Positions 15,984 to 24,184 of a stretch of DNA of 34,493 nt are shown here, piece after piece (the stretch's first letter is position 1; each line of letters starts with the position of its first letter). The notes beneath the pieces were generated by a model. That model was not told where the DNA came from and did no database searches. It worked only from the letters and a program-made list of their open reading frames with translations. Origin of the DNA: CAJXZP01 sp964195485 (GTDB lineage Bacteria; Bacteroidota; Bacteroidia; Flavobacteriales_G; Salibacteraceae); assembly GCA_964195485.1 (NCBI GenBank), contig CAXMPG010000025.1, positions 1 through 34,493 of the forward strand, read 5' to 3'. Both the position numbers and the translations under genes were made by a program.

Positions 15984-16883
15984 TTATCTACTTGCCAGTT
16001 TATCCATACTAATACCAAATAACACCCTACCAATCCAGTATCTATCCCAACTAGAATCTTTGCCCTCAATACTTACTCCGCCAGACACACAGTGAATTAC
16101 CGTAATATCCTCACCCAATTTATCATAAATAATTCCAGCATGAATGGTTCTTTGTTTACTTCCATTCCACGAACCAAAAAACACCAAGTCACCTGGTTTT
16201 AATTCGTTTAAATCTACTCTATTAGCTATTAAATCACTTTGCATCTGGGCATTATGGGGGATTTCTATTCCTACTTGCTTGTACACATATTGGGTAAAAC
16301 CCGAACAATCAAACCCTTTTGAAGGACTGGTACCTGCGTATTTATATCTTATTCCTTCTAGCCGTTTAGCCATTTTTAGCATAACGTAACGAAGGCTATC
16401 CCCGATTCTAGCACTGTCTAAAATAGCCACCTCAATAGACCTCATTTCGTTACGTTTAAATCTTGGTACCGAATCATTGAAGTACACCAATAGCCAACTA
16501 CGGTATTGACTATTGATGCTTGCCTTCATGCTCGAATCAAGGGCATTAACTATCAAAATTTCATGAATCGTATCCGATAATGCGGTAAACTCCGTTCTGG
16601 TATGGATAGGTATTTTTTGAATGTACTTGAGTGATTTTGAAATCGAATTTTTCCTTCCAGCGGTGCTTTTGGTACTAGAATACTTATGTAAGTAGTATTC
16701 CGCCATGGCATAATTAGCGTACGGGTTATTGCCGTCTTTAATTAGAATTTTCTTTGCTTTTTTCTGAAGTTTAGGATAGTTTTCCTGCTCTAAAAGTGGA
16801 TATAACTTCCGCTCTTTACGTGTTTGAGTAATTCCGGTAACCGAAAAAAAAAGACATAACAAGACTAGTAAACCCGTTTTCAT
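15984..16883 (-). CDS. Exported NlpC/P60 cysteine peptidase (peptidoglycan hydrolase)
   Basis: 299 residues. Signal peptide MKTGLLVLLCLFFSVTGITQ, an alpha-helical N-terminal region (about 25-165) that may be TPR-like, then the NlpC/P60 domain (about 172-285). The catalytic triad is visible: Cys193 in FDCSGF, His248 in IHAGI and His264 in VIHCV. The GDLVFF motif is also typical. Such enzymes cut the D-Glu to diamino-acid peptide bond in the cell wall, acting in the periplasm. A minus-strand TAATTTTG about 90 bases upstream (16972-16979) is a candidate -7 element. Confidence 0.92.
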   Translation of the reverse strand: MKTGLLVLLCLFFSVTGITQTRKERKLYPLLEQENYPKLQKKAKKILIKDGNNPYANYAMAEYYLHKYSSTKSTAGRKNSISKSLKYIQKIPIHTRTEFTALSDTIHEILIVNALDSSMKASINSQYRSWLLVYFNDSVPRFKRNEMRSIEVAILDSARIGDSLRYVMLKMAKRLEGIRYKYAGTSPSKGFDCSGFTQYVYKQVGIEIPHNAQMQSDLIANRVDLNELKPGDLVFFGSWNGSKQRTIHAGIIYDKLGEDITVIHCVSGGVSIEGKDSSWDRYWIGRVLFGISMDKLASR

Positions 16884-16971
16884 ATAATAGCTTTTAAATT
16901 TGATTCAGAAATTTAAATCTGATTCTGTTTAGAAATAAAAATGAAGTATTTGTCTTTTCGTATTATTTAAA

Positions 16972-16979
16972 CAAAATTA
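16972..16979 (-). promoter_or_regulatory. Candidate -7 element for the NlpC/P60 gene
   Basis: The minus strand reads TAATTTTG, matching TAnnTTTG, 89 bases before the ATG. Downstream of it, a weak inverted repeat at 16902-16925 would be in the leader. Confidence 0.35.
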
Positions 16980-17019
16980 ACATTGGTTTATTGTGATATT
17001 TTGAAATAAAATTTGTCAA

Positions 17020-17069
17020 TGTCATTTTCTCCTTATCCGGTACGGAAGGCTTTTTACTTAGGAATGACA
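17020..17069. repeat. Interrupted inverted repeat upstream of chrA
   Basis: TGTCATT at 17020-17026 pairs with AATGACA at 17063-17069, and TCCT inside the left arm pairs with AGGA inside the right. The right arm ends 20 bases before the chrA -7 element, in the -33 region, so it could be an operator. It may be chance. Confidence 0.3.
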
Positions 17070-17089
17070 AAGCCATAATTGCATAAGCA

Positions 17090-17097
17090 TACATTTG
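17090..17097 (+). promoter_or_regulatory. -7 promoter element immediately before chrA
   Basis: TACATTTG is a perfect match to TAnnTTTG and ends only 5 bases before the ATG at 17103, so the transcript would begin at or beside the start codon. Confidence 0.55.
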
Positions 17098-17102
17098 CAG
17101 CC

Positions 17103-18233
17103 ATGAGTAATTTAAAAGAAGTAGCCGGAGTGATGTTTAGACTTGGCTTATTTGCATTTGGCGGGCCAGCGGTTCATGTAGCTATGTTAGAAGCCGAAGT
17201 GGTTGAAAAACGTAAATGGGTAACGCACCAACATTTTTTAGATTTAATGGGTGCTACCAACTTAATACCTGGACCTAACTCTACTCAAATGACCATGCAT
17301 TTGGGGAAAGAAAGAGCAGGAAATCTAGGTCTATTTGTAGGTGGATTAGCTTTCATTTTACCCGCTATTTTTATTACTGGAGTATTTGCTTGGTTGTATG
17401 CAACGTATAGTCATTTACCGGAATTTGAACCCTTTGTGTATGGAATTAAACCCGCAGTTTTAGTAATAATTATGTCGGCTGTAATAAAGCTAGGTAAGAA
17501 ATCTATTAAAAGCACCGAACTTGGCATATTAGGAGGTTTAGTATTGATCGCATCCATACTTGGCGTTAACGAAATCATGGCTCTTTTGGGCGCTGGAGTG
17601 GTGGGATTGGCATATTTCTACATGAAGAATAATAAGCCTGGCAAAGGTGGGTTATCCGTAGCCCCGATATTTCTTACATCTATTATTTCACCATCTATTA
17701 TTGGGATAACCTCAATGAATGTATTCTGGGTATTTCTAAAAATTGGACTCGTTTTATATGGCGGAGGCTATGTTCTTTTCGCCTATTTAGACGCAGAACT
17801 TGTATCAAAAGGATGGTTAACAAGTGCGCAACTTATGGATGCCATTGCCGTAGGTCAGTTTACTCCAGGGCCAATACTTTCCACCGCTACATTTATTGGA
17901 TATCAACTTACCGGTTTATCAGGCGCAATTCTAGCAAGTGTTGGCTTGTTTTTACCCTCTTTCATTTTGGTGTTAATACTAAATCCACTCGTCCCAAAAA
18001 TCAGAAAATCAGCTACACTTGGGTTCTTTTTAGATTCAGTAAATGTTGCCGCAGTAGCTGTTATTGGCGGTGTATTAGTTACCATGAGTATTGAAACCCT
18101 TTCTGATTGGAGAAGCATCTTAATTGCAGTTCTCAGTATTGCTGCCACCTTCGGATTTAAAAAAATGAACGCTATGTGGGCCGTTATTGGCGGTGCCGTT
18201 TTAGGCTATTTGTTGATGATGATTGAAATATGA
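17103..18233 (+). CDS. chrA: Chromate transporter family protein (ChrA, long form)
   Basis: 376 residues with two homologous CHR halves in tandem. The first has LGLFAFGGPAVHVAMLEAEV and the second GLVLYGGGYVLFAYLDAELV; each half has its PGP motif (IPGPNSTQM and FTPGPILSTA). About ten to twelve membrane helices. Characterised members export chromate using the proton motive force; without a resistance phenotype the substrate here is assumed from family. I chose the ATG at 17103, not the in-frame TTG at 17079, because a perfect -7 element (17090-17097) lies between them. Confidence 0.92.
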   Translation: MSNLKEVAGVMFRLGLFAFGGPAVHVAMLEAEVVEKRKWVTHQHFLDLMGATNLIPGPNSTQMTMHLGKERAGNLGLFVGGLAFILPAIFITGVFAWLYATYSHLPEFEPFVYGIKPAVLVIIMSAVIKLGKKSIKSTELGILGGLVLIASILGVNEIMALLGAGVVGLAYFYMKNNKPGKGGLSVAPIFLTSIISPSIIGITSMNVFWVFLKIGLVLYGGGYVLFAYLDAELVSKGWLTSAQLMDAIAVGQFTPGPILSTATFIGYQLTGLSGAILASVGLFLPSFILVLILNPLVPKIRKSATLGFFLDSVNVAAVAVIGGVLVTMSIETLSDWRSILIAVLSIAATFGFKKMNAMWAVIGGAVLGYLLMMIEI

Positions 18234-18266
18234 TAAGTCCTGTTAAGATTTAAACGGATACATTAA

Positions 18267-19198
18267 TTAACCCATTAATGTATTGGGCACTTTTACTTCA
18301 TTATTAATACCTATTTCTTCTTCTTTATTTTTAGGTAAGTAGTACGTGGAAAAAATAATATCCCAAATAATTAAAACCCTTCCAAAACTATTACTGGACT
18401 CCTCTACTCTAATAGAGTGATGCCAGCGATGCAAAGTCGCAGTATTAAGGATATGATTAAATACACCAGCTCTATAATCAATGTTAACATGCTCCAAAAA
18501 GCCGGTAACTAATGTGGCCACATAAAATAGAATTACGACTTCATCAAGTACCTGAAATAGTACAATGGACAAATAATAGAATAAGGTGATGATAATGGTT
18601 TCTAATGCTTGAAACCGCCCGGAGTTTATTGAATAGAGTCTTTCGCATGCATGATGAACGGAATGCCATTTCCATAAGGTTGAATTAGTATGCAAAAACC
18701 TATGCACCCAATAGAAAAAGAATTCTGCAATGATTAGTATCAAAGCTAATTATAAAATTAGGTTTAGATCCTTCGGCCAAACCGAGTAGCCAATTAAGTC
18801 GTTTAGTTTCGAAATTGGATATATTAGCGACAAAAACAATCCAAATTCCACCAATTTGGAAGCTACTGACAAGGCTATAAACGTTTGCAATACATCTGTA
18901 AAAGTATCTCCTAAAGGTACATTCCACTCTTTCCTATGGGATAGGTTTGTTCAAAAATGAAAACTATTAGTAGGAGTGCAATTACTATTAACGCTGGTAT
19001 AAGAGGCTGATATAACCTAGGAAAATAATCAAGCGCAATAAGAGTCGCGTACAAACTACCCATTACAACTAATGGATAAAATAGCCGCTGAACCAGTTTT
19101 CGAAAGGATACAAAGTTTTCACTCAAAATTTTAATAGATGAATATGGTTCTTTCAAATATAATAAAACACGTTTAAAGTTAGAAACACTGGAGCTCAA
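18267..19198 (-). pseudogene. Sterol desaturase / fatty acid hydroxylase family, frameshifted with an internal stop
   Basis: Reading the minus strand, an N-terminal piece with two membrane helices runs from about 19198 to IFEQTYPIG and then leaves frame near 18929-18940. Shifting one base restores KEWNVPLGDTFTDVLQTFIA and continues to an in-frame TAA at 18750-18752. After that stop the same frame carries the catalytic region to 18267. All three histidine boxes survive: HRFLH, HSVHH and HRWHH. No ATG is found at the 5' end, only TTG at 19198. The intact parent would be a membrane di-iron hydroxylase of roughly 310 residues. Two independent lesions and retained histidine boxes suggest recent inactivation, though sequencing error is not excluded. 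Confidence 0.85.
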
Positions 19199-19418
19199 AG
19201 AAGTAAAGACACTTTTTATTGGGTAAAGACTTCCGTTTACTTCTTGGTTTCTAGGAGAAGAAATATGCTATGATTCTCAACGAATAAAATCATTCTGCTT
19301 TAAGATTTAATGTATTCGCAAAAAGAGATACGATTCTAAAAAACCTTCGTAACTTTATGCCTGCGAAATTATGCGCAGTTTTACTACGCACTAACAGCAT
19401 TTAAAAATTAAGTATTGG
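19199..19418. promoter_or_regulatory. Intergenic region and probable promoter of the H-NOX operon
   Basis: TAACTTTA at 19350-19357 is a near match to the -7 element TAnnTTTG, about 60 bases before the H-NOX ATG. No other clear element or reading frame was seen in these 220 bases. Confidence 0.3.
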
Positions 19419-19961
19419 ATGAAAGGAATCGTTTTTACAGAGTTTTTTAGTTTTATAGAAGAGTTGACTAGTTACGAAATGGTGGATCAGCTTATTGAAA
19501 AAACGAAGCCAAAATCGGGTGGTGTTTACACCTCGATTGGCACCTATAGCCATCAAGAGTTAGTCATGTATTTAGTGGAGTACTGTAAAGTTTCTAATCT
19601 AGAACTATCAGCGGTTTTAAGAGCTTTTGGCAATCATATTTTTGGTGTTTTTTATAATAAACATAGCTACTTTTTTAGTCCTGAATTAACCCTTTTTGTT
19701 TTTCTAAAATCATTAGATAATTACATTCATGTAGAGGTTCTAAAGCTATATCCAGATGCAGAATTACCAAAGTTTGACATTATTGAAGAATCGGAAAACA
19801 TGTTAAAAATGGTTTACCAATCAGATAGAAAATTAGGAGACTTTGCTTATGGGCTACTTGAATCTGCTATTGTACATTTTGATGAAAAGGCAACGGTAGA
19901 AATGAACCTGCGTGGGGAAGATGGATTGAAAGTTGAATTTATTATTACAAAAGAAATTTGA
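19419..19961 (+). CDS. H-NOX haem nitric-oxide sensor protein
   Basis: 180 residues, a stand-alone HNOB domain. The proximal haem ligand is His104 in NYIHVEVLKLYPDAELPKF, and the haem propionate clamp YxSxR is Tyr133-Ser135-Arg137 (VYQSDRKLGDFAYG). Counting from the clamp, the position of the distal tyrosine that stabilises O2 in Thermoanaerobacter H-NOX (Tyr140 there) is Phe142 here, so an NO-selective, non-O2-binding sensor is likely. Cytosolic. In other bacteria H-NOX proteins inhibit a neighbouring histidine kinase when NO is bound. Its TGA stop overlaps the TTG start of that kinase, giving a coupled stoichiometric pair. Confidence 0.93.
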   Translation: MKGIVFTEFFSFIEELTSYEMVDQLIEKTKPKSGGVYTSIGTYSHQELVMYLVEYCKVSNLELSAVLRAFGNHIFGVFYNKHSYFFSPELTLFVFLKSLDNYIHVEVLKLYPDAELPKFDIIEESENMLKMVYQSDRKLGDFAYGLLESAIVHFDEKATVEMNLRGEDGLKVEFIITKEI

Positions 19962-22444
19962 GTGAACTAGATATATTACAACGCAGGCTGCAACGAGAAA
20001 TTGGTGCACGAAAAGAAGCGGAAAATATTCTGGAAAAAAAGGCCTTGGAACTTTATTTATCCAACGAAAAGTTAAGAGAATTAAACAACTCTCAGGAACA
20101 AGTAATTGAACAAAGAACCAAAGAATTAAACCAAAGCAAGGAAGAATATAAAGCCCTTATAGAATCTGCCAGTGATATTATTTTTAAAATAAGTGTAGAT
20201 GGGTATTTCACGTATGTAAGTCCAGTTTGTAGCGAACTCACTGGACATGATTATTCAAAATTAATAGGTGCACATTACTTGGAGTTTATTCATCCTAATT
20301 TCAAAAACGAAGTTCAGCAGTTTTATTTTAGTGCATTCGAAAATAAAACAGAAAAAAGCTATTTAGAATTCCCTATTATAAAAACGGATAATACTTTGTT
20401 ATGGCTTGGTCAGCAAGTTCAAATTGACTTTTCTGATCCAGAAAATATTCATATCACTGCCGTTGCGAGAGATATATCAGAATTAGTATTTACAAGAACT
20501 GCGCTTGAAGCAAGTGAAAAAAAGTACCGAGGTATTCTGGAAGGAATGGAGCTAGGACTTCTTGAGGTAGATAATTTTGGAAAAATACAAAAGGCTTACC
20601 GTTGGTTTTGTGACATGACAGGATATACAGCCGAAGAGTTATTAGGGCAGTATCCTCAGAGTTTGTTTTTAAAACCAGAGGATTTCAAAATAATGGAAAT
20701 GCATTCTAATAATAGAATGCGCGGACAGGCAGGAGTGTATGAAATAGAGTTGAGAAGAAAAGATGGCTCATACATTTGGGTAGCCATCAGTGGCGCACCT
20801 TATTATAATATAAAAGGAGAAGTTGAAGGTTCTATTGGCGCTCATTTGGATATTACATACCAAAAGGATTTACAAAAAGAACTAGAAAAGGCAAAAGATG
20901 TAGCCGAAAAAGCACAGATGGCTGAAAAGCTATTTTTAGCTCAAATGAGCCATGAAATTAGAACCCCTCTAAATGCTGTTTTGGGCATGGCAAATCTATT
21001 ATTATTGACAGATCTTAATGAAGAACAAGATCAATATGTAAATGACTTGAAATTTGCTACCGATATACTTCACGGATTAATTAGTGATGTGCTAGACCTT
21101 TCTAAAATAGAATCGGGAGAATTGAAGTTAATGCTCAGTGAAATTGAATTGGAGAATTCAATTTCAATGATTTGTAAAACCTTAAACTATAAAGCCCAAG
21201 AACAGGGTAATCTTATTACGTTTTCAATAGACCCATTAATACCAAAAAATATTCGTGCGGATAAAACCCTTTTGAATCAAATACTATTAAATCTAATAGG
21301 TAACTCCATCAAGTTCAACACTAACGGAAGTATTGTCGTGTCATGCGTATTACTAGAAAGCTCGAACGAAATAGATTTACTAGAGTTCAAGATAACGGAT
21401 AATGGAATAGGAATAGCACCAGAAAAAATCGACCATATTTTTGATCGTTTTATTCAAGTACAAAGTCATTTACAAGAAACGAATATGGGCGCAGGCTTAG
21501 GCTTAGCTATTTGTAAAAAATTAGTGGAGTTACATGGTGGTGATATTTCAGCCACTAGCATTCCTAATAAAGAAACTACGTTCAGATTCACGCTAAAGGC
21601 TAGGAAAACCAATGCTCGAAAAGAGGCTAAACAGATTACTCAACCTAAAAACATGAAAGTTGGGTTAGCAAACTTGTACGTATTAATTGCGGAAGATAGT
21701 GAGATAAACGGAAAGTATATTACCGCATTAATGAACAAGTGGAATGTAAAGTATGACTTAGCCGTTGACGGACAAGAGGCTTGGGAATTCACGAAAAAAG
21801 TAAAATATGACATTCTCTTATTAGATATGCAAATGCCGCATTTAATGGGGTATGAAGTAGCTGAAAAAATAAGAAGCGACTTCAATAATCCGAATAACAG
21901 CGTACCAATACTTTCATTAACCGCTGCAGGGCTTTTTGATGAAATTCAAAAATCGTTATCTGCTGGAATTAATGATTACCTCACAAAACCTTTTACTCCA
22001 GAGCAATTGGAATCTGTAATTCTTAAAAACACAGGCGTAACAATTCAAGCAAACTCAAAAGGTAGTGAAAGCTCCCGTTTTATGTCTTTAATTCTGCCAG
22101 AGTGTATAAACCCATCTATACTTTCAGAGCTGTATGGAAATGATCTGGCTTATGCTACTCAAATGGCAACGCTGTATTTAAAAGTGGCCCCGAAAGAGTT
22201 AGAACATGGAAAAGTCCTTTTGGCAGATAGAAATGTAGATGGAATAAAAGCTTGGGTGCATAAACTGGCTCCATCCGTGAAAATGATGGGCTTAGAAAAA
22301 TTGTATTCTCAATGTAGTGACTTAGAAAGTATAGCGAAAAACACCCCTAAATTCAGCGATATTGTTACCCCTTTTAAAAACATAATTCGGGATTTAGAAA
22401 CAACTACAGGAGCTGTGAAAATATTGATATCCAAACTTAAATAA
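19958..22444 (+). CDS. H-NOX-associated hybrid histidine kinase (PAS-PAS-HisKA-HATPase-REC-HPt)
   Basis: 828 residues, no membrane segments. Order: N-terminal coiled coil (about 4-65), PAS (about 63-175), second PAS with PAC (about 187-302), HisKA with His332 in MSHEIRTPLN, and HATPase_c with N-box QILLNLIGNSIKFN, G1 DNGIGIA at 481-487 and G2 GAGLGLA. Then a receiver domain with Asp623 in LLLDMQMPHLMG, and an HPt domain with His768 in WVHKLAPSVKMMG. All phosphorelay residues are present. The start is TTG at 19958 inside TTGA overlapping the H-NOX stop; the first internal Met is far inside the protein. A cytosolic kinase controlled by the H-NOX partner is the likely arrangement, passing phosphate to the LytTR regulator 6 bases downstream. 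Confidence 0.93.
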   Translation: MSELDILQRRLQREIGARKEAENILEKKALELYLSNEKLRELNNSQEQVIEQRTKELNQSKEEYKALIESASDIIFKISVDGYFTYVSPVCSELTGHDYSKLIGAHYLEFIHPNFKNEVQQFYFSAFENKTEKSYLEFPIIKTDNTLLWLGQQVQIDFSDPENIHITAVARDISELVFTRTALEASEKKYRGILEGMELGLLEVDNFGKIQKAYRWFCDMTGYTAEELLGQYPQSLFLKPEDFKIMEMHSNNRMRGQAGVYEIELRRKDGSYIWVAISGAPYYNIKGEVEGSIGAHLDITYQKDLQKELEKAKDVAEKAQMAEKLFLAQMSHEIRTPLNAVLGMANLLLLTDLNEEQDQYVNDLKFATDILHGLISDVLDLSKIESGELKLMLSEIELENSISMICKTLNYKAQEQGNLITFSIDPLIPKNIRADKTLLNQILLNLIGNSIKFNTNGSIVVSCVLLESSNEIDLLEFKITDNGIGIAPEKIDHIFDRFIQVQSHLQETNMGAGLGLAICKKLVELHGGDISATSIPNKETTFRFTLKARKTNARKEAKQITQPKNMKVGLANLYVLIAEDSEINGKYITALMNKWNVKYDLAVDGQEAWEFTKKVKYDILLLDMQMPHLMGYEVAEKIRSDFNNPNNSVPILSLTAAGLFDEIQKSLSAGINDYLTKPFTPEQLESVILKNTGVTIQANSKGSESSRFMSLILPECINPSILSELYGNDLAYATQMATLYLKVAPKELEHGKVLLADRNVDGIKAWVHKLAPSVKMMGLEKLYSQCSDLESIAKNTPKFSDIVTPFKNIIRDLETTTGAVKILISKLK

Positions 22445-22450
22445 ACGTAA

Positions 22451-23134
22451 ATGAAAGTAATAATTGTAGATGATGATTTAATGGCACGAGAGTCAATCAA
22501 TTATTTGTTAGAAAAATTTAATGACGTAGAAGTCTTAGGTTCTTTTGAATCTGCATTAACCGCTCAAACCTTTCTAAAAAACAATGAAGTAAATGTGATT
22601 TTTTTGGACGTTGAAATGCCAGAGTTTACAGGATTGGATCTCTTGGCATCTTCCATGAACCTACCTGAAATTATTTTAATCACCAGTAACTCCGATTATG
22701 CCGTAGAAGCCTTTGAATATGAGGTCTTAGATTTCATTCCTAAACCAGCAAGCTTGGTACGCGTAAACAAATCCATAGAGCGTTTGCGATTGAAACTTAA
22801 AGAAACAAGTACTGATGAAAAAAGAGATATGTATGTGAAATCAGAAGCACGATTAATTAGAGTTTCTTTTGATGATCTTACCGTGGTACAAACCCTGGGA
22901 GATTATCTCACCTTGTATATGAAAGATGGCGCAAAACTAATCGTTCATTCTACACTTACTGCAATGGAGTTGAGGTTACCTAAACCAGCATTTATGAAGG
23001 TCCATCGTTCGTATATTGTTAACCTATCTGCCATTAAAGACATTGAGAACCATTCATTATTGATTCAAGACATTGTCATTCCAGTAAGCAGAGCTTATCG
23101 CCATGACCTAAAGGTCCGATTAGATTTACCATAA
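22451..23134 (+). CDS. LytTR-family response regulator
   Basis: 227 residues. The receiver domain (about 1-115) has the acidic cluster DDD at 7-9, phospho-acceptor Asp53 in VIFLDVEMPEF and a Lys in FIPKPAS. The LytTR DNA-binding domain (about 125-227) includes VQTLGDYLTLYMKDG and the FMKVHRSYIVNLSAI signature. It starts 6 bases after the hybrid kinase, so it is the probable terminal acceptor of the H-NOX-controlled relay through the kinase HPt domain. Targets are unknown; LytTR regulators bind direct repeats, which I could not identify in the flanking promoters. Confidence 0.93.
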   Translation: MKVIIVDDDLMARESINYLLEKFNDVEVLGSFESALTAQTFLKNNEVNVIFLDVEMPEFTGLDLLASSMNLPEIILITSNSDYAVEAFEYEVLDFIPKPASLVRVNKSIERLRLKLKETSTDEKRDMYVKSEARLIRVSFDDLTVVQTLGDYLTLYMKDGAKLIVHSTLTAMELRLPKPAFMKVHRSYIVNLSAIKDIENHSLLIQDIVIPVSRAYRHDLKVRLDLP

Positions 23135-23271
23135 ATATCATTCCCCTTAGCACTTATTCCAAACTCCGTAAAAAAACGTACAAACCCCCAAAAAAAAGTT
23201 AGTCTTTCGAATTCACTGTTTATTTGTGTTGCAAGATTTTTATAAATCACTATTACAAACTACGACAACAC

Positions 23272-23370
23272 ATGCAGCACATTTATAGATATTTAGGAGG
23301 CCATGATGCCTATAAGCAATTAAATGAATTTTCTAAAAAACATCTCAGAACCATAAGGTTGAAAAATTAG
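23272..23370 (+). pseudogene. 5' fragment of a GlmS-like glutaminase domain (out of frame with the next entry)
   Basis: A 32-codon frame, MQHIYRYLGGHDAYKQLNEF and on to a TAG. It aligns by eye with the N-terminus of GlmS (MCGIVGYIG-RDAYPIL-KGLKRLE), keeping Met-x-x-Ile, Tyr-x-Gly and Asp-Ala-Tyr, but the catalytic Cys2 is Gln. At an A6 tract (23335-23340) a one-base addition would join this frame to an open frame from 23337 that runs without stop into the gene annotated at 23430. Either it is the broken start of that gene or the join is made by -1 slippage. Confidence 0.55.
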
Positions 23371-23429
23371 TAATACAAACAAATGAGTTTCATGTTTTTG
23401 AACCGCATCTTAATTTCCTTGACCCTTTA

Positions 23430-24173
23430 ATGGAAGGAAGCTTGAAATTAAAAACGGTAAATTCAGGTTTGGTTTTTCAAGAAGATTTGAATATTGGAAA
23501 AGTTACGCAGCAAGCCATTAAAACACACATTATTACTATGGGTGATTTGGCGTTGGTTTTCATGGGTGAAATTCATGACATTAAAACGTTAAGTTCTGAT
23601 TTTGAATCTAGAGCTCATGTTTTTGAAGGGGAGTGTGACGGGGAGTATTTAGTGCGATTAATTGATGAAATTCAGATAAACGAGGTGTTAAGTTTACACG
23701 ACTCGGTGAGAGTAGCTTTGGATCAAGTAAAAGGCGCGTATTCTGTTCTAGTGATGTCAAAAAACACCCCCAGTAACATCGTGGCTGGAAACACAAATCA
23801 GAATACTTTAGCCATAGGTTTAGGCGAAAATGAATATTATATTGGAAATGACATCTCCTCTTTACATGGCAGAACCGACAAGGTTATATACCTTGGAGAA
23901 AATAAAGTAGCAGCAATGTCTTGTGGAGGAAATGTGTCCATAAAAACGTTACTAAATGAACCCATCAAACCTATTATTCAACGTTTGGAATGTAGCTTTA
24001 ATCCTAAAAAAGTGGCGGACGTAGAAGAAAAAAAATCCTTGTCATTGAATTACATGGCAAACCTATTAGGCGTTAGAGAAAGAAGAAAAAGCCCAACAGG
24101 ATTCCTAGATTTAATAGCATTCAGGCTTTCTGAATTATTGCTTGTTTCTACTCCAAAAAATAGCTTTCTTTGA
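23430..24173 (+). CDS. Degenerate, SIS-less GlmS-type class II glutaminase-like protein
   Basis: 247 residues from the ATG; in-frame coding continues upstream to 23337. GDLALVFMGEIHDIKTL, RAHVFEGECDGEYLVRLIDE and QVKGAYSVLVMSKNTP match, in order, the GlmS segments that read GDL.IVHNGIIENY..L, RGH.F.SDTDTEVL..LI and QV.GAYA..V....P. The later IGLGENEYYIGNDISS matches IGIGENEYFIASDAS. The glutaminase residues are gone: N-terminal Cys, the RWATHG loop and the Asn of HNG (here FMG). It ends soon after the interdomain linker, with no sugar-isomerase domains. The frame is long and stop-free despite the divergence, so it may be under selection as a non-catalytic protein. Its stop overlaps a TTG of the cupin gene. 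Confidence 0.6.
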   Translation: MEGSLKLKTVNSGLVFQEDLNIGKVTQQAIKTHIITMGDLALVFMGEIHDIKTLSSDFESRAHVFEGECDGEYLVRLIDEIQINEVLSLHDSVRVALDQVKGAYSVLVMSKNTPSNIVAGNTNQNTLAIGLGENEYYIGNDISSLHGRTDKVIYLGENKVAAMSCGGNVSIKTLLNEPIKPIIQRLECSFNPKKVADVEEKKSLSLNYMANLLGVRERRKSPTGFLDLIAFRLSELLLVSTPKNSFL

Positions 24174-24184
24174 GTAAAGAAAGT

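Noticed and set aside
17079..17102. Eight-residue extension of ChrA from TTG
   Set aside because: It lies on the -7 element; the downstream ATG is at the expected family start.
18700..18927. Open frame of 75 codons on the minus strand inside the desaturase region
   Set aside because: It is the third frame; the true coding signal runs one base away through the same bases and aligns with the desaturase family.
23334..23341. Classical -1 programmed frameshift heptamer in the GlmS-like gene
   Set aside because: The in-frame sequence is T-AAA-AAA, not X-XXY-YYZ with three identical first bases, so a strong slippery site is not supported; an indel is simpler.
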